In this document: piece by piece, positions 13,330 to 20,380 of the stretch | How the letters are laid out: each line of letters starts with the position of its first letter | How positions within the stretch are numbered: position 1 is the first letter of the stretch | From: Patescibacteria group bacterium | GTDB lineage: Bacteria; Patescibacteriota; Doudnabacteria; UBA920 | Assembly: GCA_013387205.1 (NCBI GenBank) | Contig: WARV01000017.1 | Location: 1 to 34,082, forward strand | Reading direction: 5' to 3' | DNA length: 34,082 bases | Position numbers and translations under genes: made by a program | The notes under the pieces: model-generated | Database searches by the model: none | What the model saw: only the letters and a program-made list of their open reading frames with translations | Told to the model about the DNA's origin: nothing

Positions 13330-15369
13330 ATGCTGGATATAAACTCATCAACATCAGAAATTCCCAAAATCACCAAGCCGCAGATTGCGGCTTTAAAAAA
13401 ACTTGGAGTTTTTAGCGTCCAGGACCTGCTTTTTTATTTCCCTTTCCGGTATCTTGATTTTTCAAAATTCAGCACAATTTCCTCCTTAAAGCCCGGGGGA
13501 AATGTCACGATAAAAGGAGTAATAAAAAACATTGAAAGCCGCTTTTCTTTTCGCAGCAGAATGTCCATGGCCGAAGCGGTAATTTCAGACGAAACCGGAT
13601 CAATTAAAGTTATCTGGTTCAACCAGGGCTATTTGGCAAAGACACTAAAAAAAGGTGAGGAAATTTTCTTAGCCGGATCTCCGGAATATTACAAAAATTC
13701 CTTGCAACTGACTAATCCGATTTACGAAAAAGCTTCGGATTTCCCTATCCACACTTCCAGGCTGGTTCCAGTATACCACCTGACTTCCCAGCTTTACCCG
13801 AAAACTTTAAGAAATTTAATAGCGTTCGTCCTGCCATTGACAAAGAGCATAACTGATATTTTGCCAAAGAATATCCTGTCTAACCAAGGCTTGTTGGATA
13901 TTGTTCAAACGGTTAATTATTCCCATTTCCCCGAAAATCTGCAGCAGGTTGAGGAGGCAAAAAAGCGCCTGGCTTTTGAAGAAATCTTTTTAAACCAGCT
14001 CCTGGCGCAAAAATACAAATTGGAATTGCAGAAAAAGAAAAGTTTTAAAATTAAATTTGACCAAAATTTAATTAAGAATTTTGTTTCTTCCCTGCCATTT
14101 GAACTAACCGCCGGGCAAAAACGGGCTGCTTGGGACATTCTGCAGGACATGGAAAAAACCTTGCCGATGAACCGCCTGCTTGAGGGTGATGTAGGAAGCG
14201 GCAAAACTTTGGTGGCATTCATTGCCGCTTTGCAGGCCATAGATTTAAAATACCAGGTTGCACTTTTGGCTCCTACTGAAATTTTAGCTGCACAGCACTT
14301 TCAAACCGCGAAAAAATATTTGGACAAATATAAAATCGGGCTGCTCACAAATCATTATTCGAAACTCAACAACAATGACGAACCAAAAGCCAAGCTAACT
14401 TCTTTAATTAAGGAAGGTATGCCGGGATTGTTTATTGGCACCCATGCCCTGCTGCAAAAAAACGTAAAATTTAAAAAGCTTGCCTTGGCGATAATCGACG
14501 AACAGCACCGTTTCGGAGTTGAGCAGCGAGCCAATCTCTTAGCAAGCAGTAAAAAAATCCCCCATCTTTTATCGCTGTCTGCAACCCCCATGCCAAGGAC
14601 TTTACAGCTTGCCTATTACGGTGAGCTGGACATTTCCCAAATCAAATCAAAACCGGCGGGAAGGAAACTGATTATTACGCGTATGGCTAAAAAAGACGCG
14701 CGCCAAAAAGCGTATGATTTTATCAGGCAGCAAATCAAACAAGGCCGCCAAGCTTTTGTCATTACACCGCTTATTGAAGAAAGCGATGTTTTGGGGGTAA
14801 AAGCCGCCAAAAGCGAGGTAGAAAGCCTTAAAAACATCTTCCCTGAGTTCAAAACTGGCCTAATGCATGGCAAGCTTAAAGGAACTGAGAAAGAACAGGT
14901 TATGGCTGATTTCCTGGCCAATAAACTGAACATATTGGTTTCCACTTCTGTCGTGGAAGTCGGGGTCGACGTTCCAAACGCCACGGTTATGGTTATTGAG
15001 GGAGCCGAAAGGTTTGGCTTAGCCCAGCTCCACCAATTCAGGGGCCGCGTCGGCAGGTCGGAAAAGCAAAGCTATTGCATTTTATTTTCAGAAAACGAAA
15101 ATCAGGAATCTTTAAACCGCCTGGAAGATTTTTCCAAAACCAATGACGGCTTTGCCTTGGCAGAACTGGATTTAAAGCTCCGCGGCTTCGGGGAGATGTA
15201 CGGCTCCCAGCAGTCAGGATGGAACTTTAAATATTTTAACCCATCTTACACCTCGCTTATTCCCGCTGCCCGCCAGGAAGCTTTAGATATCTTAATGAAT
15301 GATTTAGAACTTGACCAATACCCGCTACTAAAGGAAAAAACCAAAGGAAAAGTTATCCACTTTGAATAA
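13330..15369 (+). CDS. recG: ATP-dependent DNA helicase RecG
   Basis: The 679-residue length and full domain order fit RecG. An N-terminal wedge/OB domain (about 10-150; LLFYFPFRYLDFS, then GSIKVIWFNQGYLAK) is followed by a superfamily 2 helicase core. Walker A GDVGSGKT is at about 286-293, the DEQH box (IIDEQHRFGVEQR) near 390, and motif III is SATPMPRTLQLAYYGELD. Motifs V and VI are VVEVGVDVP and QFRGRVGRS, and the C-terminal TRG region is present. RecG reverses stalled forks and migrates branched DNA. The start is an ATG with little Shine-Dalgarno support. With radA nearby, the segment carries two branch-migration enzymes close to the T4SS locus. Confidence 0.97.
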   Translation: MLDINSSTSEIPKITKPQIAALKKLGVFSVQDLLFYFPFRYLDFSKFSTISSLKPGGNVTIKGVIKNIESRFSFRSRMSMAEAVISDETGSIKVIWFNQGYLAKTLKKGEEIFLAGSPEYYKNSLQLTNPIYEKASDFPIHTSRLVPVYHLTSQLYPKTLRNLIAFVLPLTKSITDILPKNILSNQGLLDIVQTVNYSHFPENLQQVEEAKKRLAFEEIFLNQLLAQKYKLELQKKKSFKIKFDQNLIKNFVSSLPFELTAGQKRAAWDILQDMEKTLPMNRLLEGDVGSGKTLVAFIAALQAIDLKYQVALLAPTEILAAQHFQTAKKYLDKYKIGLLTNHYSKLNNNDEPKAKLTSLIKEGMPGLFIGTHALLQKNVKFKKLALAIIDEQHRFGVEQRANLLASSKKIPHLLSLSATPMPRTLQLAYYGELDISQIKSKPAGRKLIITRMAKKDARQKAYDFIRQQIKQGRQAFVITPLIEESDVLGVKAAKSEVESLKNIFPEFKTGLMHGKLKGTEKEQVMADFLANKLNILVSTSVVEVGVDVPNATVMVIEGAERFGLAQLHQFRGRVGRSEKQSYCILFSENENQESLNRLEDFSKTNDGFALAELDLKLRGFGEMYGSQQSGWNFKYFNPSYTSLIPAARQEALDILMNDLELDQYPLLKEKTKGKVIHFE

Positions 15370-15435
15370 CTTGATTATTTAACTGGTATCATGTAAATTA
15401 TGGTAAATAACAGGGGGAGTTTTTCAAGTAGGTAA

Positions 15436-15918
15436 GTGGATAAAATGCTTACAAACCAACAACGCTACGAAGCTGGCAGAACACCAGAAAACCACAGCAC
15501 GCTTCCTGCCCCGTTGCGGGCAGGAAAAGAGTTACCGCCGCTGCCAAAGCCGGCAAAAAAGATGATGCGACAGGACCTGCTTGCACTCTCGGGTTCTGGA
15601 AACATGTACCTCCACGGGCTTTGGGAGCGCTTACACTCAATATGCGGCGATCCGTCCAGGATCGAACAAGTCAAAAACGCGATCAAAAACGGCACCTACG
15701 GCGCCTGCCCGGAATGTTTAGAAGAGGTGCATGACCAGCAAAAACGCCACCAGGCCTTAGTCGACAAATGGAATGTTCAAGGCCTCACGTATACCGGCCC
15801 GACGCCGCCAACTGCCGAAAAAGCGTTTTTGTCTTTATGCGAGTTATTTGCCGACCCGGCCAAAAACCGGTGTGACAGGCACAACGCTCTCAAAAACAAA
15901 ACAAGCACACCGGCGTAA
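15436..15918 (+). CDS. DksA/TraR-like zinc-finger protein, divergent
   Basis: The 160-residue protein has a Lys/Pro-rich N-terminus and a central helical part. The motif NGTYGACPECLEEV (Cys91, Cys94) matches the first half of a DksA/TraR C4 finger. The second cysteine pair, Cys135 and Cys146, is unusually far away and unusually spaced, so the finger is divergent or remodelled. The typical DksA coiled-coil with an acidic tip is not obvious. The start shown is GTG; an ATG at 15445 is equally possible. It precedes a second, more canonical DksA-like gene. A role at RNA polymerase is suggested by family resemblance only. Confidence 0.65.
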   Translation: MDKMLTNQQRYEAGRTPENHSTLPAPLRAGKELPPLPKPAKKMMRQDLLALSGSGNMYLHGLWERLHSICGDPSRIEQVKNAIKNGTYGACPECLEEVHDQQKRHQALVDKWNVQGLTYTGPTPPTAEKAFLSLCELFADPAKNRCDRHNALKNKTSTPA

Positions 15919-15936
15919 TACAGCTTTACCCGCTTG

Positions 15937-16053
15937 CCTTAGGAATTTTTAGATTGGCTTCTGCTATTTGGGCTTCTTCTGCCAAAAGCAGTTTGAACGC
16001 AAAGCTTTATCTGCGCGTTAAAAACGTCTAGGTTAATCTAAAAACTTTTAAGG
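15937..16053 (+). ncRNA. Candidate structured RNA, three-way junction, between two DksA-like genes
   Basis: CCTTAGGAATTTTTAGATT (15937-15955) pairs with AATCTAAAAACTTTTAAGG (16035-16053): 19 positions with two G-U and one mismatch. Inside lie hairpin CTGCT-a-TTTGG with CCAAA-AGCAG (15961-15991) and hairpin AACGC (15996-16000) with GCGTT (16015-16019). It could be an independent RNA or the 3' UTR of the gene before it. It resembles no named RNA I know. Confidence 0.5.
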
Positions 16054-16090
16054 TTCGCTCAGGCTTTAGAAGAAAGCTCAGGCGTTTGCA

Positions 16091-16150
16091 AAGAGTAGTG
16101 CGACAAAGCCAGGAAAGACGATCCCTGGCCGAGTTTTACTACTCTTTTTT
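16091..16150 (+). terminator. Branched terminator downstream of the candidate RNA
   Basis: AAGAGTAGT (16091-16099) pairs with ACTACTCTT (16138-16146), with an inner hairpin GCCAGG (16108-16113) and CCTGGC (16124-16129), followed by six T. Just upstream a GCTCAGGC octamer is repeated at 16057 and 16076. Confidence 0.75.
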
Positions 16151-16187
16151 GTTGAAATTTTCACATATTTCGGCTTAAATTTACAGC

Positions 16188-16216
16188 TTGACAACAAAGC
16201 TGTTTTTTGTTATAAT
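16188..16216 (+). promoter_or_regulatory. Perfect consensus sigma-70 promoter of the dksA-like gene
   Basis: TTGACA (16188-16193), exactly 17 bases, TATAAT (16211-16216). Both hexamers are exact consensus, so this should be one of the strongest promoters in the window. Transcription should start near 16223. Confidence 0.9.
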
Positions 16217-16226
16217 ATGGCTAATT

Positions 16227-16269
16227 CAAAAGAGGATCTATCGCAAAGTTACGCGATGATTCTCTTTTG
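16227..16269 (+). promoter_or_regulatory. 5' UTR hairpin of the dksA-like mRNA
   Basis: CAAAAGAG (16227-16234) pairs with CTCTTTTG (16262-16269), and inside it ATC/GAT and ATCGC/GCGAT continue the stem. The hairpin begins within a few bases of the expected transcript start and ends 14 bases before the AAGGA ribosome binding site. It would cap the mRNA 5' end, perhaps for stability or control. Confidence 0.7.
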
Positions 16270-16296
16270 TGTATTCCAAAATAAGGAAAGACAAAG

Positions 16297-16707
16297 ATGA
16301 CAAAAGCAGATTGTCTGAAGTACGAGAATTTAATCAAAGCCAAGCTGATCGAACTTGGAATATCGTTACAAAACAAGGACGACATCCAAATCGAAAGAGC
16401 AGCTGACCCGGTCGATCTATATCAGTACCAGGACGCGATATTAAACGCGGCCAATTGCAAAACCCGTGAGACAACGATGCTCCGCCAAATCGAAGAAGCT
16501 ATTCGGCGGATGCAGGAAGGCACTTACGGAACATGCTCGGGATGCAACAAGCCCATCAGCCCCAAACGGCTGAACGCAATCCCCTGGGCAGAACTGTGCA
16601 CTAAGTGCCAGGCAACTCAAGAGACAGAAAACAGCGACAGTATCCCGGTAGGCCGGGATCTTTCCGCCCTAAACGGCGGCAGATACAATACCTCTTCCCT
16701 CACGTAA
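16297..16707 (+). CDS. DksA/TraR family zinc-finger transcription regulator
   Basis: The 136-residue protein has an N-terminal helical pair with an acidic ADPVD segment between the helices (residues 36-40), the position of the DksA coiled-coil tip. A C4 zinc finger follows: Cys80-x2-Cys83 and Cys101-x2-Cys104 within EGTYGTCSGCNKPI and WAELCTKCQ. DksA-type proteins insert into the RNA polymerase secondary channel and alter initiation, often with ppGpp. The AAGGA at 16283-16287 gives a good start. A perfect-consensus promoter and a 5' hairpin precede it, which suggests high expression. The last 25 residues are a polar tail. The family is firm; whether it acts as DksA proper is not known. Confidence 0.88.
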   Translation: MTKADCLKYENLIKAKLIELGISLQNKDDIQIERAADPVDLYQYQDAILNAANCKTRETTMLRQIEEAIRRMQEGTYGTCSGCNKPISPKRLNAIPWAELCTKCQATQETENSDSIPVGRDLSALNGGRYNTSSLT

Positions 16708-16723
16708 CTAACAAGAAGCCCGC

Positions 16724-16795
16724 ATTGCAGACTCTTCCGGATATTCCAGATGTCCGGCATGACGATAATTTCGTCTTTTGAGTGGAGCCTGCAAT
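16724..16795. ncRNA. Candidate three-way-junction structure behind the dksA-like gene
   Basis: ATTGCAG-ACTC (16724-16734) pairs with GAGT-ggagc-CTGCAAT (16780-16795, five-base bulge). Inside are hairpin CCGGATA/TGTCCGG (16737-16757) and hairpin GACGA-TAATT-TCGTC (16761-16775). It sits 16 bases after the stop codon and before the terminator, so a 3' UTR element or processed RNA is possible. Confidence 0.45.
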
Positions 16796-16848
16796 ATCGG
16801 TTTTAAGTGCAGCTTGTGTCAAGGCGGCTACTGGGGCCGCTGAGATGC

Positions 16849-16895
16849 AAAAGCCGGGCAGTATGGAGACTCAACCCATACTTGCCCGGCTTTTT
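16849..16895. terminator. Terminator between the dksA-like gene and radA
   Basis: AAAAGCCGGGCA-GTATGG pairs with CCATAC-t-TGCCCGGCTTTT around a nine-base loop, one bulged T, followed by T. It lies between convergent genes and could also serve radA. Confidence 0.9.
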
Positions 16896-16906
16896 CAATT
16901 TATTAT

Positions 16907-18235
16907 TTATATTTGCATTATCGCTTCCTGCAAAGTTTTAACCCCGACAATTTCAATTCCTGAAAACTTGGCGGATAGTTTCGTTTTCGGACAGATTATC
17001 CTTTTAAACCCGAGCTTTTGGGCTTCCTTTATGCGCTTTTCCAAATTCGGAACAAAACGAACCTCGCCCGAAAGCCCCAATTCGCCCAAAGCCACTGTTT
17101 TATCTATTACAATGTCTTTTACGCTCGAAACGATAGCCAAGGCTACTGCCAAATCTGCGCTTGGTTCGGTAACTTTAATGCCGCCGACCACATTTATATA
17201 AATATCCTGGTTTCCCAAAGACACGCCGGCGCGCTTGGCCAGAATTGCAGTTAATAGCTGCAAGCGGTTGTTGTCATATCCGGCAGTCGTCCTTTTGGGA
17301 TACCCGAAGTTGGTCACAGAAGTTAAAGCCTGTATTTCCAAAAGCAAAGCCCTGCTTCCTTCCACAATGGAAGTAATAACGTTTCCGGTGGCTTTTATTT
17401 CCCCGTCTCCCAAAAACAATTGTGACGGGTTTTTTACTTCCACCAATCCTTCCCGGACCATTTCAAACACCCCGACTTCATTAGTTGTTCCGAAACGGTT
17501 TTTCACGCAGCGCAAAATCCTGAAACTGGCAAATCTTTCTCCTTCCAAATACAAAACCGTATCCACCATGTGCTCCAAAGTTTTCGGCCCGGCTAAATAC
17601 CCTTCTTTGGTCACATGGCCGATGATTATAAAAGAAATATGCAGCTGTTTGGCCAAACGCATTATTTTTTGCACCGCATTAGTCACTTGCGCCACGCCTC
17701 CAGCCACACCGCTGGCTTCCTCGCTATACATGGTCTGGATGGAATCTATAATTACCAGTTTCGGCAATTGCGCTTCTATGGTCGCCAAAACGGCATCAAG
17801 CGCCGTTTCCGAAAGCACTTGCAGCTCGCTGCCTTTTTCCAGGCGGTTAGCCCGCAGTTTTATCTGATGCACCGATTCTTCGCCGGATACGTACAAAATA
17901 CCATCTCCCAATTTCATGGAGAGCTGCAAGGCCAAAGTCGATTTCCCTATGCCCGGGTCGCCGCCTAGCAAAATTAAGCTGCCAGGAACCATTCCGCCGC
18001 CTACCACTTCGTCGAATTCGGAAATTCCGGAAATTATCCTTTCCCTTTGCGCTGTCTCAACGCTTTGCAAAAGCACTGGAGCTGACGCTGTTGCCACTGC
18101 ACTGCCGCGGCTGGAAACCACGGTTTTCTGCTCCTCTAAAGTATTCCACTGCCCGCAATTCGTGCATTTCCCCTGCCAACGCGGCGTTTTAAAACCGCAA
18201 TTGGAGCAGACAAAAATTGTTTGTGATTTAGACAT
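16907..18235 (-). CDS. radA: DNA repair/recombination protein RadA (Sms)
   Basis: The 442-residue protein has the full RadA order. A C4 zinc finger is formed by Cys10, Cys13, Cys24 and Cys27, followed by a RecA-like ATPase with Walker A GGDPGIGKST (91-100) and Walker B VIIDSIQ. The RadA-specific KNRFG motif is at 245-249. A C-terminal Lon-protease-like domain (about 275-442) follows. RadA is a hexameric helicase that extends D-loops in recombination and natural transformation. The gene has its own promoter inside a palindromic spacer. It is adjacent to the T4SS locus on the same strand, which would suit processing of incoming single-stranded DNA (inference). Confidence 0.97.
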   Translation of the reverse strand: MSKSQTIFVCSNCGFKTPRWQGKCTNCGQWNTLEEQKTVVSSRGSAVATASAPVLLQSVETAQRERIISGISEFDEVVGGGMVPGSLILLGGDPGIGKSTLALQLSMKLGDGILYVSGEESVHQIKLRANRLEKGSELQVLSETALDAVLATIEAQLPKLVIIDSIQTMYSEEASGVAGGVAQVTNAVQKIMRLAKQLHISFIIIGHVTKEGYLAGPKTLEHMVDTVLYLEGERFASFRILRCVKNRFGTTNEVGVFEMVREGLVEVKNPSQLFLGDGEIKATGNVITSIVEGSRALLLEIQALTSVTNFGYPKRTTAGYDNNRLQLLTAILAKRAGVSLGNQDIYINVVGGIKVTEPSADLAVALAIVSSVKDIVIDKTVALGELGLSGEVRFVPNLEKRIKEAQKLGFKRIICPKTKLSAKFSGIEIVGVKTLQEAIMQI

Positions 18236-18248
18236 AAAGTAAATGACA

Positions 18249-18355
18249 AAAATTAAAAAATTGACAAAGTTGACATAAATGAACTACTTTGAAAAGTCCT
18301 CTTAGGGAAAAATTAATTATGTTCAATTTTGTCAATTATGTCAATTTTGCTCAAT
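18249..18355. repeat. Word palindrome P1 (TTGACA words) upstream of radA
   Basis: The left arm (18249-18284) contains TTGACAAAGTTGACATAAAT; the right arm (18321-18355) is its approximate inverse, GTTCAATTTTGTCAATTATG and on. About 27 of 34 positions match. It fills the spacer between radA and the propeller gene. Confidence 0.8.
18316..18344 (-). promoter_or_regulatory. radA promoter inside palindrome P1
   Basis: On the minus strand TTGACA (18344-18339), 17 bases, CATAAT (18321-18316). The -35 box is one of the TTGACA words of the palindrome arm. The transcript would start about 75 bases before the radA ATG. Confidence 0.65.
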
Positions 18356-18359
18356 AAAA

Positions 18360-19538
18360 CTACTGATTCAGATCGAGATAATACAACCCTCCGTCCTGGG
18401 CATTCCTTAAGAATAACTTGGACAGATCACTGCTTAAAAACATATCCCTGGCATCAACGGTCACGCTCTCGGAAGATTTCAGTTCGGTTTTTTCCAATGT
18501 CTGCGTGTTCAATTTATAGAATGCGTCCGCGCTGAACGAATCCGAACCGGAACTGCCGCTTTTTGGCACGGCAGCATAAACAGTCTGGCTGTCTTTTCCC
18601 CACAAAACCTTTTCAACATTGGTGGCAAGGTTTAAATTTTTGGTTTCTCCGGTCAGCAAATCATAAAACCATGTCTGGTATTTTTGGGTGGCTTTATCGA
18701 TTTTGTTGAACAAAAACTTCTTTCCGTCAGGGCTCCACAACACTCCAGAATTGTAACCGTCTTTAACCAGGCTCTTCCACATCTTGCCGTCTGGAGAGGT
18801 AAGGTTAATCGCGTTACTGTCTTCCCCGCTGTTTTTGCGGTAATATAAAATATTCAACCCATCCGGCGATACGCTAATCACGTCATCCGTTTCCCACATC
18901 TCGGAAATTTCTTTCCAGTTTTTACTGTCAGGATCGGAAATATTCAAGGTCGCTTTGTTGTTTTCCAGCCAGACATACATTATCTGGTTCCCTGCAGGCA
19001 TCCAGTCTACAGATATGATTTGGGAAGGAAGGTCGGTAAAAGAGCCTTCTGAACTTTTAAAGTAACTCCAGCTTTTTTTGCCGGACGAATCAGTGAACTC
19101 CGCAATAAAGTCGTCACCCTTTTTAGGCCATAATATCCTGCTAATATTGGAGCGGGTTTCAATTGACAGTTCTTTTTTCCGGGCCAATTGCAATTTTCCG
19201 CCGCTATCCTCTAAATTGGATTGGTAAAGCTTCCCTTGTTTGTCAAAATAAGTGATTCCATCACCGTTATAAAACAATATCGGGGACATAACCTGATCAC
19301 TGGTTAGTTTTACCAGATATTCCGCCACGGGAGACTGCTGCTCTGCTGGCGGGTTATTTTGATTATTCTGGTTATCCTGGTTGTTGTTTGCGTTATTGTT
19401 GTTATTACTCTCGCCCTGGGTAACCGGCGGGGTTACCGGAGTTTTTGAACCGCCGTATTTTGAGTAAATTAAAAAACCCAACGTCCCGACAATAAGAAGG
19501 AAAATTGCGCCTAAAATAGCAATAGCTTTTTTATTCAT
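18360..19538 (-). CDS. Membrane-anchored TolB-like beta-propeller protein
   Basis: The 392-residue protein has an N-terminal membrane anchor (about 6-25), then an Asn/Gln-rich low-complexity linker (about 35-68), then a domain of repeated four-stranded blades. The repeats include VSPDGLNILYYRK and WSPDGKKFLFNKI, the SPDG-K pattern of TolB/WD40-like propellers. It would lie outside the cytoplasm and bind proteins or glycans. It is the last gene of the minus-strand T4SS-associated series, about 160 bases downstream of a possible VirB8-like gene, separated by a word palindrome. A T4SS accessory role is inferred from position only. Confidence 0.75.
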   Translation of the reverse strand: MNKKAIAILGAIFLLIVGTLGFLIYSKYGGSKTPVTPPVTQGESNNNNNANNNQDNQNNQNNPPAEQQSPVAEYLVKLTSDQVMSPILFYNGDGITYFDKQGKLYQSNLEDSGGKLQLARKKELSIETRSNISRILWPKKGDDFIAEFTDSSGKKSWSYFKSSEGSFTDLPSQIISVDWMPAGNQIMYVWLENNKATLNISDPDSKNWKEISEMWETDDVISVSPDGLNILYYRKNSGEDSNAINLTSPDGKMWKSLVKDGYNSGVLWSPDGKKFLFNKIDKATQKYQTWFYDLLTGETKNLNLATNVEKVLWGKDSQTVYAAVPKSGSSGSDSFSADAFYKLNTQTLEKTELKSSESVTVDARDMFLSSDLSKLFLRNAQDGGLYYLDLNQ

Positions 19539-19576
19539 CCTGGTTTATGTTTTAATTTTTATCCTTTATATTATTA

Positions 19577-19691
19577 CCACTGATACACAGATACCACAGA
19601 TGACGCAGTTTGTTTACCAGCTATTCATTGCGCCAAATTTTCATTATATAATGCGCAGACTGTGCTATCTGTGTAATCAGTGCATCTGTGG
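19577..19691. repeat. Word palindrome P2 (CACAGAT words)
   Basis: The left arm is CCACTGATACACAGATACCA and on (from 19577); the right arm ends in the inverse, CTATCTGTGTAATCAGTG (about 19664-19683), continued by CATCTGTGG. Arms are degenerate tandem CACAGAT words. It fills most of the gap between two T4SS-region genes and ends four bases from a stop codon. Confidence 0.8.
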
Positions 19692-19694
19692 ATT

Positions 19695-20255
19695 TTATTT
19701 TGTTTCCAAATCATCAACTATCCAATTTTTTCCGTAGCTTTTTAAAGTTAATATTTCAGTTAAAACCTTAGTTTTTTGTTCACCTGGATTTCTGGCGCTG
19801 GTACTTAATCCTGAATTGGAATCTTGGGAAATACCAGCCTTTATACTGACTGACAAAGTATCGGCATTGGTATATTTATAACTGAAAGTAGACAAGTCTG
19901 CTTCTGCAGTCTGGCTGAAACCTTCGAGGGTATTTTCTTGCAGGTTTTTTATGGTTTCCAAAGTTTTTTCCTGCATCTTTTGCGTTTCGTAATCTCCCAC
20001 AGCAGTCAAATTGGTATAATCACCGTAACTATAATTATTATACAATTCAACGTAATTTTTGACAAATTGCCTGACCTGAGTTTCTTCTTGGGCATCCAAC
20101 TGCAATATCGGCTTAGTATCTGTTGTGGGCTGGTTGGTGGATGCGTCTGGTGTTTTTGGTGCAGGCTTAGACATGCTAATCACTATGGCAAACAAAGCCG
20201 CCAAAAGGACAAAAGCTCCAATAATTACCAAAATAATTTTATAACTTTTATTCAT
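19695..20255 (-). CDS. Membrane-anchored protein, possibly VirB8-like (unproven)
   Basis: The 186-residue protein has one N-terminal transmembrane helix (about 6-28), a Pro/Thr linker, and a soluble domain (about 50-186) mixing helices and strands that ends in LTLKSYGKNWIVDDLETK. A single anchor plus a small alpha/beta extracytoplasmic domain with a terminal W-V-D strand recalls NTF2-like VirB8 and related accessory proteins. This rests on layout, not on a motif. A TTG 21 bases upstream could extend the frame, but the ATG at 20255 sits naturally before the Lys-rich pre-anchor and outside the palindrome, so I prefer it. Confidence 0.6.
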   Translation of the reverse strand: MNKSYKIILVIIGAFVLLAALFAIVISMSKPAPKTPDASTNQPTTDTKPILQLDAQEETQVRQFVKNYVELYNNYSYGDYTNLTAVGDYETQKMQEKTLETIKNLQENTLEGFSQTAEADLSTFSYKYTNADTLSVSIKAGISQDSNSGLSTSARNPGEQKTKVLTEILTLKSYGKNWIVDDLETK

Positions 20256-20267
20256 ATTACGAATTAG

Positions 20268-20376
20268 ATTAACCAATCAACGAATTCATACTAATAATAA
20301 CCAATAACAACTAATAATCTCTTAGTACGCATTAGTTGTCATTCGCTTTATTCGTTACATTAGTAGATTAGTCAAT
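20268..20376. repeat. Word palindrome P3 (ACTAAT words)
   Basis: The left arm (20268-20315) ends in AATAACAACTAAT; the right arm (20331-20376) starts ATTAGTTGTCATTCG. The arms align over about 46 positions. Its right arm resembles the left arms of P5 and P6 (CTACTAATGTAACGAAT is shared with P5). Confidence 0.85.
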
Positions 20377-20380
20377 AATA

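Noticed and set aside
15937-16150. Assignment as 6S RNA, RNase P RNA, tmRNA or SRP RNA
   Set aside because: None of the conserved core motifs of these RNAs is present; the three-way junction does not fit 6S.
17235-17867. 210-residue ORF antisense to radA
   Set aside because: It is a shadow of the highly conserved radA frame, with Ser/Thr-rich artefact composition.
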